Positions 29,825 through 39,900 of a DNA stretch of 52,252 nt are shown one piece after another (within the stretch, counting starts at the first letter, position 1; every line of letters begins with the position of its first letter). The DNA is taken from the NCBI RefSeq assembly GCF_900113945.1, contig NZ_FORG01000014.1, forward strand, positions 1 to 52,252, read 5' to 3'. This DNA is from Xenorhabdus mauleonii. GTDB taxonomy: Bacteria; Pseudomonadota; Gammaproteobacteria; Enterobacterales; Enterobacteriaceae. Position numbers and translations under genes: made by a program. The notes beneath the pieces were generated by a model that made no database searches, was not told the origin of the DNA, and was given only the letters and a program-made list of their open reading frames with translations.

Positions 29825-30361
29825 ATGGCAAAGCAGCCTGAAGATTGGCTCGACAATTATCCTGCTGAAGAGGAAGAAGAAGAGATAATTTGGGTCAGCA
29901 AAAGTGAAATTAAGCGGGATGCTGAAATACTGAAAAAACTGGGAATGGAATTGGTTGAGCTTAGTAAAAGCCAACTGGAACGGATCCCGCTGGATGAAGA
30001 TTTGCTGGCCGCCATTGAATTGGCGCAGAAAATCAAACGTGAAGGTCGCCGCCGCCAATTGCAGTTGATTGGTAAACTGCTCCGTGCCCGTGATCCTGAA
30101 CCGATCACCATTGCGCTGGATAAGCTGAAAAACCGTCACAATCAGCAAGTCGTTATTTTGCACAAGCTGGAAGAGCTGCGCGATAAACTGCTCGAAACGG
30201 ATGATGCTTTCGACGAAGTTATTGCGCTGTACCCGCATACAGATCGCCAACAACTTCGCACTCTGGTTCGCAATGCGAAAAAAGAGAAGGAGGCTAACAA
30301 GCCGCCGAAATCTTACCGTCAGATTTTTCAATATTTGAAAGAATTATCTGAAACAGAATGA
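29825..30361 (+). CDS. darP: Ribosome biogenesis factor DarP (YjgA)
   Basis: DarP/YjgA (DUF615) binds late 50S precursors and helps form the peptidyl-transferase region. The 178-residue product is acidic at the start ([21 protein letters not shown]) and then highly charged and helical, with the conserved [16 protein letters not shown] and [15 protein letters not shown] segments. It is divergent from pmbA, as in many Enterobacterales. A large frame on the opposite strand is a shadow. Confidence 0.95.
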   Translation: MAKQPEDWLDNYPAEEEEEEIIWVSKSEIKRDAEILKKLGMELVELSKSQLERIPLDEDLLAAIELAQKIKREGRRRQLQLIGKLLRARDPEPITIALDKLKNRHNQQVVILHKLEELRDKLLETDDAFDEVIALYPHTDRQQLRTLVRNAKKEKEANKPPKSYRQIFQYLKELSETE

Positions 30362-30411
30362 CAGAAAACCTATCTGGCATAGGAAACTCATCTGGCATTC
30401 AGTTCAATGAC

Positions 30412-30435
30412 AAACCGCCCTTTTCAGGGCGGTTT
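30412..30435. terminator. 9-bp GC-rich hairpin between darP and the FAD-oxidase pseudogene
   Basis: AAACCGCCC (30412-30420) pairs perfectly with GGGCGGTTT (30427-30435), with a 6-base loop. A/T runs flank it on both sides. It lies between two convergent genes, 51 bases past darP and 3 bases past the - strand frame end, so it can serve both. Confidence 0.85.
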
Positions 30436-30437
30436 AC

Positions 30438-32144
30438 TCAATCATCATGTGACGTTAAAGGAATCGACATTTCATGCCGGAATATATTCTCTTTATCAAA
30501 GTATTTTTTCACCGCAATTAATTCTTTTGAAATTTCGTCTCCGTAATACAGTTCCATCCATCAGGGATCGACAATCAGATGTGTGTCATCAACATATTTC
30601 ATGTCAGTATCTGGATAATTTATATAGCATCCCTGATAGGGGGTATCTGCACCATTATATTTCTCATAAGGTTTACCTCCATATTCTACAAAACCTTCGC
30701 TGTAAATATGATAAATCCAATCTTTGCAACTTTGGGCATGTTCAGGATCTTTCCAATAGACTTGAAACTGCCATTTAAGTAGTGAATTCCTTTGATAAAC
30801 GGAAGTTTGATTATCCTTATTCACGCTATTGATGCAGCCACCATAAGAATCTATTTGCACTAATGGTTTTACTTGTTTTATATGAGAGATAGGATCAGTT
30901 AAGCTAAAATACATATTCATTGCAGTATTATCTGAAATTTTTCCTTTTTGATATATTGACTTATATTTTCCATACTGATTATCGCCAGAACCATTAATGC
31001 TTTGTGTCAAATACAACCAATCCATAGCCATAACAGGAGGTTTTATCTGATTAGTATTAGGATCAAAAAAATCACTCAATAAAACACCATTTGATTGTGA
31101 GGGAGATGCGCCATATACAGAATATAAATTCATTGTTTGATAAGTATAGAGTTTATTATTTGCAGCCTTATTCATGGTTTCAATAAAATCTAGCAGAGGG
31201 CCATCATTCACACCTTCCTTATAATGACCATTTTTATCCGTATATTGTACAATGAGATCAATATTTCCTGTACAACTATGGTTCATTTTCAATAATGAAA
31301 ACAATCCCCCATTGCATTTATTTTCATCATTGTCATTCCAATATTAGTCATTCTCTTTAAACCATAAAAAATAAGCGTCCAATAATTTTTTTAACGCTAA
31401 ATAATTATGAATATCCTTCCAGTTATAGGTTAATACTATAATGCCTGCTGTACTTGGCGCATCTGGAAGATTTTTAAAATAATAATTCAGTATTATGCCA
31501 AAATTACCACCACCTGAACCACAACAAGCCTTGAACAGCTTTTTATCATTGGCATCCTGACTATCTTGGCTCACATGCATAATCTTAAACAGATCCTTGT
31601 CATCAGGTACGATGATATCAATACCTGAAAGCCAATCAACCGTTAACCCTTGCTTTCTGGAAAGCAGCCCATAACCTCCTCCCGTTATATGTCCGCCTAA
31701 TCCAACCGAATAACAAGATCCTCCGGGTATTGTTTTTCCTGATAATTTATAAAGTGCTAAATAACTGTCCCAATTTTGATTTCCTGCTGCAATTTTAAAT
31801 TTATAATTTGTTTTATCTTTATCATATTTAGATGTAATCTTTTCATTCTGATCGTATTCAATACCTGTCATCAACCCAATATCAATAATCACAGTATCTT
31901 GTAGCTTCTCATTATGCTTGAAATTGTTATTGCTTACAAAACCTTCATAGCAATGACCGCCGCTACGAACAGTGATTCTTCTTCCTTCCAGGTAAGCTTT
32001 TTGCGCAGTAGCAAGAATATCTTGTTCATTATTGCAAATAGAAACGCCGAAAACATCATTATCTTTATCAGGTCAGCGAAGATTAAATTCTTTTTTCAAT
32101 GTATTAAATCTAATATCATTTTTAGTTATATAATTATCTGCCAT
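30438..32144 (-). pseudogene. Berberine-bridge-type FAD-linked oxidase with three in-frame stop codons
   Basis: From the ATG at 32144 (with GGAGGT five bases upstream) one frame runs 568 codons to 30438. It contains three stops and no frameshift: TGA codon 24 (32073-32075), TAA codon 267 (31344-31346) and TGA codon 528 (30561-30563). The conceptual protein is a BBE-like oxidase. His64 in VRSGGHCYEG and Cys144 in GGSCYSVGLGGHITGGGYG are the two covalent FAD attachment residues. The C-terminal WMELYYGDEISKELIAVKKY matches the family end. Each stop can be explained by one C-to-T or G-to-A change (Trp, Gln, Arg/Trp codons). The retained reading frame says the decay is recent, or that readthrough occurs. 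Function before decay is unknown; the family oxidises sugars, alkaloids and polyketides. Confidence 0.85.
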
Positions 32145-32528
32145 GCTAACCTCCAATATAGGTAAGATTTTTATTTATTAATCATGAAATAAAAACATAA
32201 GCACTCTTATTTAATTAAGACGTTAAGCAACGCATCGCTGCCATTTGAATAAATAATATAAGAAAAATAACTATCTATCTGAAATTATAACTAAAATTTA
32301 GCTATCTAAATTAATACAATGATAACTTTTAAAACTAAAGGGCCTATTTTACCAAAAAATCATTTAAATTTATTATATCAGGTTGACTCAGATTCATAAG
32401 TTGGATTTAATGTTGCTCAATTGTAAAATTTATAATGTAAATCAAATGAGTGGATACCCTACTACATGATGTAACTCTTACTTTATCAATCCACTCTATC
32501 CAAATAAAAATATAAAGGATATCTCATA
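32145..32528. promoter_or_regulatory. AT-rich divergent promoter region
   Basis: 384 bases between the - strand FAD-oxidase pseudogene and the + strand dehydrogenase. It is strongly AT-rich and should hold both promoters. No gene or repeat is seen. Confidence 0.5.
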
Positions 32529-33482
32529 ATGCCATTAGTTATTATTCCGGATGATTATCAGAAAGCCACAAAACAAATTCAAGCATTATACCAAAACAGT
32601 GATTTTGAAGTCGTTTGCCTCGGGGATTTGAATAGTGATCCGAAAGCAGAAGCACTGTTGTCTAAAGCTGACGCGCTAATCCTGATCCGGGAAAGAACCC
32701 TCATTGATGAGAAATTCTTGTCCAAGGCTCCCAATTTAAAACTGATAAGCCAGACAGGAAAGGTGGCATACAATATCGATCTGGCATTATGTAAACAACG
32801 GGGCATTGCCGTTGTTGAAGGTTCTGGCTCGCCCGTTGCCGCAGCAGAATTAACTTGGCTGCTGATTCAAAGTTCCATTCGCAGGTTTACTCCTTCTGTC
32901 GAAGCCATGAAAAAAGGTCAATGGCAAACGGAATTTGGCGATACTGTTGCAGGCAAAACACTGGGGATCGTCGGTTATGGCAAGATAGGTCAACTTGTTG
33001 CCAAATATGCACAAGCATTTGATATGAAAGTACAGGTCTGGGGATCTGAGCGCGCCCAAAACCAAGCCCGTCAGGAAGGATTACTCGTTCCTGATTCCCG
33101 TGAAGCGTTTTTCCAAACGTCAGATGCCATTACAGTGCATCAACGGTTAGTCAAAGAAACGACGGGCAATATTACATTTTCCGATCTGACACACATGAAG
33201 CCGACAGCAGTATTCATCAATACCGCCCGCTCTGGGTTGGTAGAAAAAGGCGCGTTGGAAAAAGCCCTCGACTTGGGCACACCCGGCTTTGCCGCACTGG
33301 ATGTTTTTGACAGTGAACCGATTTGGGATACAGAGCATCCTTTATTAAAACGGGATAACGTGCTTTGCAGCCCGCATATCGGCTATGTCACCAAGAGCTG
33401 TTATGACATCTATTTTGAAAGCGCCTTTAAGAATGTTGAAAAATATTTTTCCGGTGATGAAAGTCACGTGATCAATAAATAA
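32529..33482 (+). CDS. D-2-hydroxyacid dehydrogenase family protein
   Basis: A 317-residue NAD(P)-dependent dehydrogenase of the PGDH/FDH fold. The Rossmann motif is GIVGYGKIG (146-154). The catalytic triad is visible as Arg234 (NTARSGLVE), Glu263 (FDSEPIW) and His283 (SPHIGYVT). The N-terminal substrate domain has ILIRERTLIDEKFLSKAPNLKLI. The substrate may be 3-phosphoglycerate-like or another 2-hydroxyacid and is not readable. AAGGAT precedes the ATG. It is divergent from the FAD-oxidase pseudogene and is probably accessory. No serine-synthesis neighbours are present, so I do not call it serA. Confidence 0.85.
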   Translation: MPLVIIPDDYQKATKQIQALYQNSDFEVVCLGDLNSDPKAEALLSKADALILIRERTLIDEKFLSKAPNLKLISQTGKVAYNIDLALCKQRGIAVVEGSGSPVAAAELTWLLIQSSIRRFTPSVEAMKKGQWQTEFGDTVAGKTLGIVGYGKIGQLVAKYAQAFDMKVQVWGSERAQNQARQEGLLVPDSREAFFQTSDAITVHQRLVKETTGNITFSDLTHMKPTAVFINTARSGLVEKGALEKALDLGTPGFAALDVFDSEPIWDTEHPLLKRDNVLCSPHIGYVTKSCYDIYFESAFKNVEKYFSGDESHVINK

Positions 33483-33627
33483 AATTCATTGTTACTTTAT
33501 TCCTCATTTTTTCTTTATTAAAAGTGGGGAATCATGTTGTGTGGAAAACGGTTGTTACGGAGAAAAGCGTTGCTGCGGAAAGACTCCCCACGCCAACAAG
33601 ATGAGGAGCCGCAATCGGGGATAAAAC

Positions 33628-33897
33628 TCAATTGATGATATTAAAGCGCAATTCCCCTTCCAGCTCTTCTTCCGCCTCTTCAAACAACAACACCAACGAC
33701 GCAAAACGCGCTCGTTTCTGCGCGGTTAAGTGGATAAAGTTAATCTCTGCCGGTAACGCTATGGCACCCGTCACTGCGTCCCACAGCGCGTCCAGATTAT
33801 CTCCGAAATCATCCCCAAGGCTGAAGCACACTTTGAATTTACGATAGAAAGTGGCTAAGTCAGGGATCTGGTCAAAATCAAATTCCGCCTTTTTCAT
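33628..33897 (-). CDS. Barstar-family ribonuclease inhibitor
   Basis: An 89-residue barstar. The core GDNLDALWDAVTGAIALP matches the barnase-binding helix and loop of barstar (NLDALWD, holding the residues equivalent to Asp35 and Asp39). The C-terminal strand and helix region contain EEAEEELEGELRF. It follows the barnase-like gene by 32 bases on the same strand, so it is the cognate intracellular inhibitor, protecting the cell from nuclease not yet exported. Confidence 0.92.
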   Translation of the reverse strand: MKKAEFDFDQIPDLATFYRKFKVCFSLGDDFGDNLDALWDAVTGAIALPAEINFIHLTAQKRARFASLVLLFEEAEEELEGELRFNIIN

Positions 33898-33929
33898 ACC
33901 ATCATTCCAGTATTGTCATTCCAATATCA

Positions 33930-34400
33930 TCATTCTAATCGGGTGAAGTTTTTGTAGTGATCAACCGTCAGGTAAATCAGGCCATCATTAGAATAAAGCA
34001 ACCGATCACTGCCCCTGTGCCCACACCGATAATTCACGTCCGCTTCAAACCACTTACGCCCATGTTCTGACGGTAATTTGCTTTCACGGTTCGAAAATGT
34101 ATCGCCGCCAATCGCCCTGCCCGGCAAAACATCACATAAATTGCCCTGACGTGCTTCCCAGCCAAGGCGGCGCGCCTGTTTCTTCGTGATGTAGTAATCA
34201 GGCAATTTATGGTGCTGCCGGAGATAGCCTGACACTCGATTTTGTTCGGTCAGAACATCAATTCGCTGGGACGATGCATTCTCTGAGGCCACAATATTCT
34301 GTGATGATTTATCTGTACCAAACGGTATTATCCCTTTGGTAAAGGCGCCATACACCACAGCCAGAATCATTAATACAACCGCTAGCATGCTTTTTTTCAT
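33930..34400 (-). CDS. Barnase-type ribonuclease with N-terminal signal/anchor
   Basis: A 156-residue guanyl-preferring ribonuclease. A hydrophobic N-terminus (about residues 4-20) acts as signal peptide or membrane anchor, and a 40-residue linker follows. The barnase domain contains LPDYYITKKQARRLGW and GGDTFSNRESKLP. All catalytic residues are visible: Lys73 (YITK), Glu119 (EADVNY), Arg129 and Arg133 (HRGSDRLLYS) and His148 (TVDHYKNF). The family cleaves single-stranded RNA. It could be a secreted effector or antibacterial enzyme. The adjacent barstar supports real activity. Confidence 0.92.
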   Translation of the reverse strand: MKKSMLAVVLMILAVVYGAFTKGIIPFGTDKSSQNIVASENASSQRIDVLTEQNRVSGYLRQHHKLPDYYITKKQARRLGWEARQGNLCDVLPGRAIGGDTFSNRESKLPSEHGRKWFEADVNYRCGHRGSDRLLYSNDGLIYLTVDHYKNFTRLE

Positions 34401-34422
34401 GATGACCTCAACCTATTTATTC

Positions 34423-34590
34423 TATACCCAATGGATTTCAAGTTGCATTGCAGCGGCAAGGGAACGAATTTGCCCAATCAGGGGCTGCTCACCAGTGAGA
34501 GGCGGTAGCCTCTCAGTCATCCCCGGAAACATAGAGAACGATGTCACCGGGCTGAATGAATGCAGACAACTTGAAAGACGAAGGGTCTAT
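34423..34590 (+). repeat. Full-length ERIC-like repeat with insertion
   Basis: TATACCCAATGGATTTCAAG at the left, GCGGCAAGGGAACGAA in the left arm, and GCAGACAACTTGAAAGACGA at the right. The length (168 bp) exceeds the usual 127 bp because of an internal hairpin-rich insert that includes GAGAGGCGGTAGCCTCTC. It lies between the ribonuclease gene start and the tldD stop, and fills that gap. Confidence 0.8.
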
Positions 34591-34604
34591 GCTTCAAGAA
34601 ATTA

Positions 34605-36050
34605 TTAGGCTGTCCCACCAACAGTCAGGTTATCCAGTTTCAAGGTTGGTTGCCCAACACCCACCGGAACACTTTGGCCTTCCTTACCACAAACACCCAC
34701 ACCTTTGTCGAGAGCCAAATCATTTCCAACCATCGAAATTTGTTGCATAGCTTCAATGCCAGAACCAATCAATGTTGCGCCTTTCACTGGTTTGGTAATT
34801 TTGCCGTTTTCAATCAAATAGGCTTCTGATGTTGAGAAAACAAACTTACCGGAAGTGATATCGACCTGACCACCACCAAAATTCGGGGCATACAGTCCAT
34901 TATCAACACTCGCGATAATTTCTTCCGGTGTAGAGTGACCCGCCAGCATATAAGTATTGGTCATACGCGGCATCGGCAGATGCGCATAAGATTCACGACG
35001 GCCATTCCCTGTTGGTGCCACACCCATCAAGCGCGCATTGAGCTTATCCTGCATGTAGCCTTTCAGAATGCCATTTTCGATCAATACGTTGTATTGCCCC
35101 GGAACACCTTCATCATCGATAGCCAATGAACCACGACGCCCCTCAATTGTGCCGTCGTCTACCACAGTACACAGCTCAGAAGCCACTTGCTGCCCGATCT
35201 GGCCGGAGAAAACGGAAGTTCCACGACGGTTGAAATCACCTTCCAAACCATGTCCCACGGCTTCATGCAGTAGCACACCCGGCCAACCTGCGCCCAATAC
35301 AACTGGCATGGCGCCCGCAGGTGCCGCGACTGCCGATAAGTTGATCAGGGCCATGCGAACCGCTTCACGGGCAAATTGTTCTGCCAGCGTTTGGCCGTCT
35401 TCCGTTTGCAGGAAATATTCGTAACCGTAACGTGCGCCACCGCCGCTGCCGCCACGCTCACGCTTGCCATTGTCTTCCACCAATACACTGACGGAAAGGC
35501 GAACCAGTGGACGGATATCCGCAGCCAGTGTGCCGTCGGTCGCTGCCACCAGCACTTGTTCATAGACACCGCTCAGGCTGGCATTCACTTCTTGCACGCG
35601 GGGATCTTCTGCCCGTGCAATTTGATCCACCCGATGCAGCAACGCGATTTTTTCCTCGCGGCTCATGCTCTGCAAAGGATCAAGCGCCGGATAAAGGGCT
35701 TTGTTCGTGACCGCCCCCAAAGTATGGGCAACGCCATTACCCATTTCTCTTACGATGCTGCGTGCTGCCAGCGCACTTTGATTCAGCGCGTTCAAAGTAA
35801 TTTGATCCGCGTAAGCAAACCCGGTTTTTTCCCCGCTGACTGCACGAACACCGACGCCCTGATCAATATTATAGGAGCCATCTTTGATGATGCGGTCTTC
35901 CAGCACCCATGTTTCATGGTAGCTCGATTGGAAATAGAGATCTGCATAGTCCAGACGGCGTTCCGCCAATTGACCCAGAACAGAAAATAAATCTTGATGA
36001 TTCAGATTGTTAGCAGCCAGTAAATGTTCACTGACATAAGTTAAACTCAT
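34605..36050 (-). CDS. tldD: Metalloprotease TldD
   Basis: TldD is the zinc-bearing subunit of the TldD/TldE (PmbA) protease, which degrades unfolded peptides and matures RiPPs such as microcin B17 in some hosts. The 481-residue product has the metal motif [11 protein letters not shown] (HExxxH, about residues 264-269) and the conserved [14 protein letters not shown] and [24 protein letters not shown] segments. The gene heads no close operon of its own; nit and yhdP lie upstream on the same strand, 17 bases away. Confidence 0.96.
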   Translation of the reverse strand: MSLTYVSEHLLAANNLNHQDLFSVLGQLAERRLDYADLYFQSSYHETWVLEDRIIKDGSYNIDQGVGVRAVSGEKTGFAYADQITLNALNQSALAARSIVREMGNGVAHTLGAVTNKALYPALDPLQSMSREEKIALLHRVDQIARAEDPRVQEVNASLSGVYEQVLVAATDGTLAADIRPLVRLSVSVLVEDNGKRERGGSGGGARYGYEYFLQTEDGQTLAEQFAREAVRMALINLSAVAAPAGAMPVVLGAGWPGVLLHEAVGHGLEGDFNRRGTSVFSGQIGQQVASELCTVVDDGTIEGRRGSLAIDDEGVPGQYNVLIENGILKGYMQDKLNARLMGVAPTGNGRRESYAHLPMPRMTNTYMLAGHSTPEEIIASVDNGLYAPNFGGGQVDITSGKFVFSTSEAYLIENGKITKPVKGATLIGSGIEAMQQISMVGNDLALDKGVGVCGKEGQSVPVGVGQPTLKLDNLTVGGTA

Positions 36051-36067
36051 AGTGATTACTCTTTACC

Positions 36068-36916
36068 TTAATTTGTATTCTTTTTTATCAAAGAAGTCAG
36101 TTGTGGACGGAACCGATTGTGTTTCACCACTTTGATCTGCTCACGCATGTGGGTCAAACTGTCCCGCCGGATATTAAGTTGCAATGCGCTGACGGTCAGG
36201 GAATTTTTCTTGATAACTTCCCCCCAGCCATTCACTGCCATTGAATGACCCCATGTTCTGCGGGAGCCATGTACGCCGACCTGTGCCGGCGCTAAGATAA
36301 TGCATTGATTCTCAATGGCACGGGCTCTCAGCAGCGGCTCCCAGTGTGCCTTGCCGGTCAACCGGGTGAATGCGGCCGGAACGGAGATAAGCTCGGCCCC
36401 TTGCTCACGCAATGCCTGAAATAGCCCGGGAAAACGCAGATCATAACAGATAGTCATGCCCAAACGACCGACAGGTGTATCAACAACAGTGATATGTTCA
36501 CCACGCTGGTAAATCGTAGATTCGTTATAGGCACCATGTTCATCATTGATATTGACGTCAAACATGTGGATTTTATCGTAGCGAGCGCGGATTTCACCCT
36601 GATCATCAAACAACAGGCTACTGCTCGTGATACGCGCCGGATCTTCACGGCTGACCAGCGGCATGGAACCAATCAGTAACCAAACGCCATAACGCTGTGC
36701 CATTTCACTCACTGCTTGCTGCAATGGCCCATTTCCCTGTATTTCTGCATGCTCATGGTAGGTTTCAGCATCAGCGAACAACAGCGCATTTTCTGGGGTC
36801 AGAACCAGTTTGACTGTCTCTGGCAGCTGCTTAATCTGTTGTTCAATTTGCGCTAAATTGTATTTAACATTTGTCCCACTACATAATTGTAAAAGTGCAA
36901 CATTGATGTTTCTCAT
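36068..36916 (-). CDS. Nitrilase-superfamily amidase (YhcX/Nit-like, deaminated glutathione amidase type)
   Basis: A 282-residue carbon-nitrogen hydrolase. The Glu-Lys-Cys triad is visible: Glu in LTPENALLFAD, Lys in RYDKIHMFDVN, and Cys in GMTICYDLRFPGLFQAL. The closest relatives hydrolyse deaminated glutathione (metabolite repair), but other amides are possible. It overlaps the yhdP stop by 4 bases and lies 17 bases before tldD, so the three are one transcription unit. E. coli lacks this gene between yhdP and tldD. Confidence 0.9.
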   Translation of the reverse strand: MRNINVALLQLCSGTNVKYNLAQIEQQIKQLPETVKLVLTPENALLFADAETYHEHAEIQGNGPLQQAVSEMAQRYGVWLLIGSMPLVSREDPARITSSSLLFDDQGEIRARYDKIHMFDVNINDEHGAYNESTIYQRGEHITVVDTPVGRLGMTICYDLRFPGLFQALREQGAELISVPAAFTRLTGKAHWEPLLRARAIENQCIILAPAQVGVHGSRRTWGHSMAVNGWGEVIKKNSLTVSALQLNIRRDSLTHMREQIKVVKHNRFRPQLTSLIKKNTN

Positions 36917-39900
36917 GACCCTTTATTCTCCTTAAGCTGACGTAAGACTTCATCAATTTTCGGCTGTTCAAGGCTGCCAGTTAACCGATAACGGATCACC
37001 GATATTTTGCTCCACAGCGGCCCCAATACTTTCGTTGCTGCAAAAACTGCTGCACCAGCCACAGGATTAACGGCAAAAGCTGTCGCGACTCCAACCGTTG
37101 TTGATATTTCAGGTGTGATCACTAGATCCATATTGAGCTGGCGATGAACTAAATTTACCGAGCCTTTGGCATTGATATCTGCCGCCAATCCGTCAATAAC
37201 GAAGTTATCGGTATAAATAACACCACTTTTTACGGTCGCGTCGCCACGAATGGAATCAAAGTTAAAATCATTACTGAATGTGTCACTGAAATCCAACTGT
37301 AATTTACGCAACAAGGCATCAAAGCTGACAAGCCGCAATAATTGCCCAGCTCTGCCACCACCCAGTTTGGCAATTGCCCCTTTTTTCATCTTCCCGCTCA
37401 ATGTGCCATCCAGTGTTTCCAAATCTGGCTGCCACGGAACATCCTTCCACTTCAAATTAAAATCAAACTTAAAAGGCGCATCAATAATCGGGACGATAAA
37501 ACCCAGATATGCAGCCATGTTATCGAATTTCTCTCCCGAAAATTGTCCCTTGGCTTGAGTATAACTCTCCGTATCATTTTCATACCAACGCCCGGATAAG
37601 GTCAATTTTCCCGCATCATTTTCTACCAGGCCGTGGGACAGTACCAAGGCATCGCCTTCTGGTTTAATGGACGCAGATACTTTGCCGAGTTTCAGCCCGG
37701 CGATCCAGCATTCTGTACACTCAACGCCCAATGTCGGCCAGTTGCCCAGAGAATAATGGGAAGCAGGGGGTTTACCCGATACGAGTTTATCACCACCAGC
37801 CAAAGTGTTTGGCCCAAACAGGGGATCGTAATAGAGGTAATTGATCGATGCCTGCATCTGTTTATTGTTTTGAGTCATATTGCGTTGAATCAACAGGCTG
37901 CCGTCAATCTCTTCTCCCACTGCATTGATCTTCATGCTGTCCGCTTGCTGAATGACATTGAACGTAAGCTGCTGCCAGCGCTGGCCAACCAAATCCAACG
38001 AAGGCAATGAAATTTCTACAGCCTTGGGCAACATTAGGGCCGAATTTGATGATGCCCCCCAATTAAGCGGTTTAATCAATGCCAATAAATCTTCGCCATT
38101 GATGGCGGGTAATTTTAGCGCCAACAACGATGTTTCCGGCAAATCAGGCACCCCTTCGCCATCGGTCAGCAGAATGCCCCGTTGTAATCTGGCATGCTGT
38201 TTTTCCAATGCCCACTGGCTATTGAAAGCATATCGTTTGCCGATGGTGCCTTTCATCCGGAGCTGATCCATATCACCATCAGCAAGGATATTGACTTTAT
38301 TCCAGCTGCGCAGGGTTTCTGTATCCAATGCCGGTAGTGTACTGTTGATATGTGACAAATCAGCATCCAGCGCCACACGGAACTTCACTCCATCCTTCGC
38401 CGGGTTATTTCCCGCAGGAATATTATCCGAAGGTATGCTGATATTGACCTTGCCCTGCCAGTTCAATGCCCCTGATAATTGACGGCGAATCACTGCCGGC
38501 AGTTCCGGCAACGTTTTCGCGGCCCAATTCGCATCCAAATTCACATCAACCTGATACTGCTTTGGCAAATCCTGCGTAGAAAAGCGCAGCGATAAAGGCT
38601 GTCCAAACCATCTGGCAGACAGGCTATCACTTGTTAAATTGCCATTGTCAAAGCGGAATTTTCCGCTCAGATGTTCCATATAACTGTTCAGTGGCTTGAT
38701 GAACAAGTGGGTATCTTTTAACACAACCTCGCCACTCGCCTTAACTTCACGATGATCCAAGGGAATATCCAGATGAAGCTTGCCATCGACTTTGCCATCA
38801 AGCTGCAAACTCTCCAGTGTGCTGCCAATCGATTCGGACAGCGGGCTGTGGCTAAAGTAATCGTGTATCCCCTTTCCATCACCCGATATTTCAGCATCAA
38901 TAAACAAGTTATCCTGATCATAATCGGGAAGCTGCACGGAAACTTGGCTGGCGTCGACTTTGCCCAGTCTTATTTTCGGAGCCTGCATCTGTAATCCGTT
39001 ATTCTGGAAGTTCAGATCAACATCCAAATCAAACAGGGCTGGCCAATCGGGTTGATATTGAAAGGTGGCATGGCGTACAGGCACAAAAATCTGAAATTGC
39101 CCGTTACCCTGCTTAAATGGAAAATCATGGGGATTGCCGTGAAATACCATTGTGGCATTGTCTACTTTTCCCTTGATCAGGGAGCCAGTCAGATAATCGG
39201 TCAAAGACTCTCCCATCAAGGTTCTGGGAAAGTAACGCCATGCTTCCCCCACATCACTGACTTTAATTCCCGCGAGGATTTCCAGAACAGGCGGCGCATT
39301 CTGTGGTTGCTGGTAATGGAAATCGCCATTGACCCATAATGATTTTGCCTGTAAATCCAGCCCCCGTCCCCATACATTCATTCTGCCCTGTGCGTTATTC
39401 CAGCTCACCTGCCCTTCACTGCTGGCAATATCGAGCGGAGCCTGAAACGTCGAGCCATAATCAATGACACTGTTTTTCAGGGCAAATGTGATATTTCCCT
39501 GCTGTTTATTGCCATCCAATGCTCCGCTGAAATGGCTGGCGGAAGGCAAGTCTTTCCAACGTAGCCAACTGACATCTTGCCATACCATGCGAATCCCAAG
39601 GTCATCAGGGAGTTCTGGCGTGATATCGAGGGCAAAGTGGTTAAGTGTTCCTGTCGGTTTCCAATGCTGCCAATCCCTGACAATGTCCGGTGTCACGAAA
39701 GAGAGTACCGGCAATATGCCATTCAGACGCTCAAGACGAATATTATCGGCACGAATACGCCAGTGATCGTTGTTCTGATATTCCCGCGCCTGATTGAGAT
39801 ACAAGGCTTTGAAGCGCCCCGCAGGCCACTGCTGCCCGTCAGTTTTTAGATTCTCCAGATTGGGAATATCAAACAACCATCCTTCACCTTGGCGACGCAT

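Noticed and set aside
29795..30331. 178-codon frame antisense to darP
   Set aside because: It is a shadow of a highly charged, helical gene on the opposite strand; the darP frame has all family motifs.
30438..32144. Selenocysteine or genetic-code recoding to explain the in-frame stops
   Set aside because: One of the three stops is TAA, the positions fit Trp/Gln/Arg ancestors, I see no SECIS-like element after the TGA codons, and all other genes in the window use standard stops.
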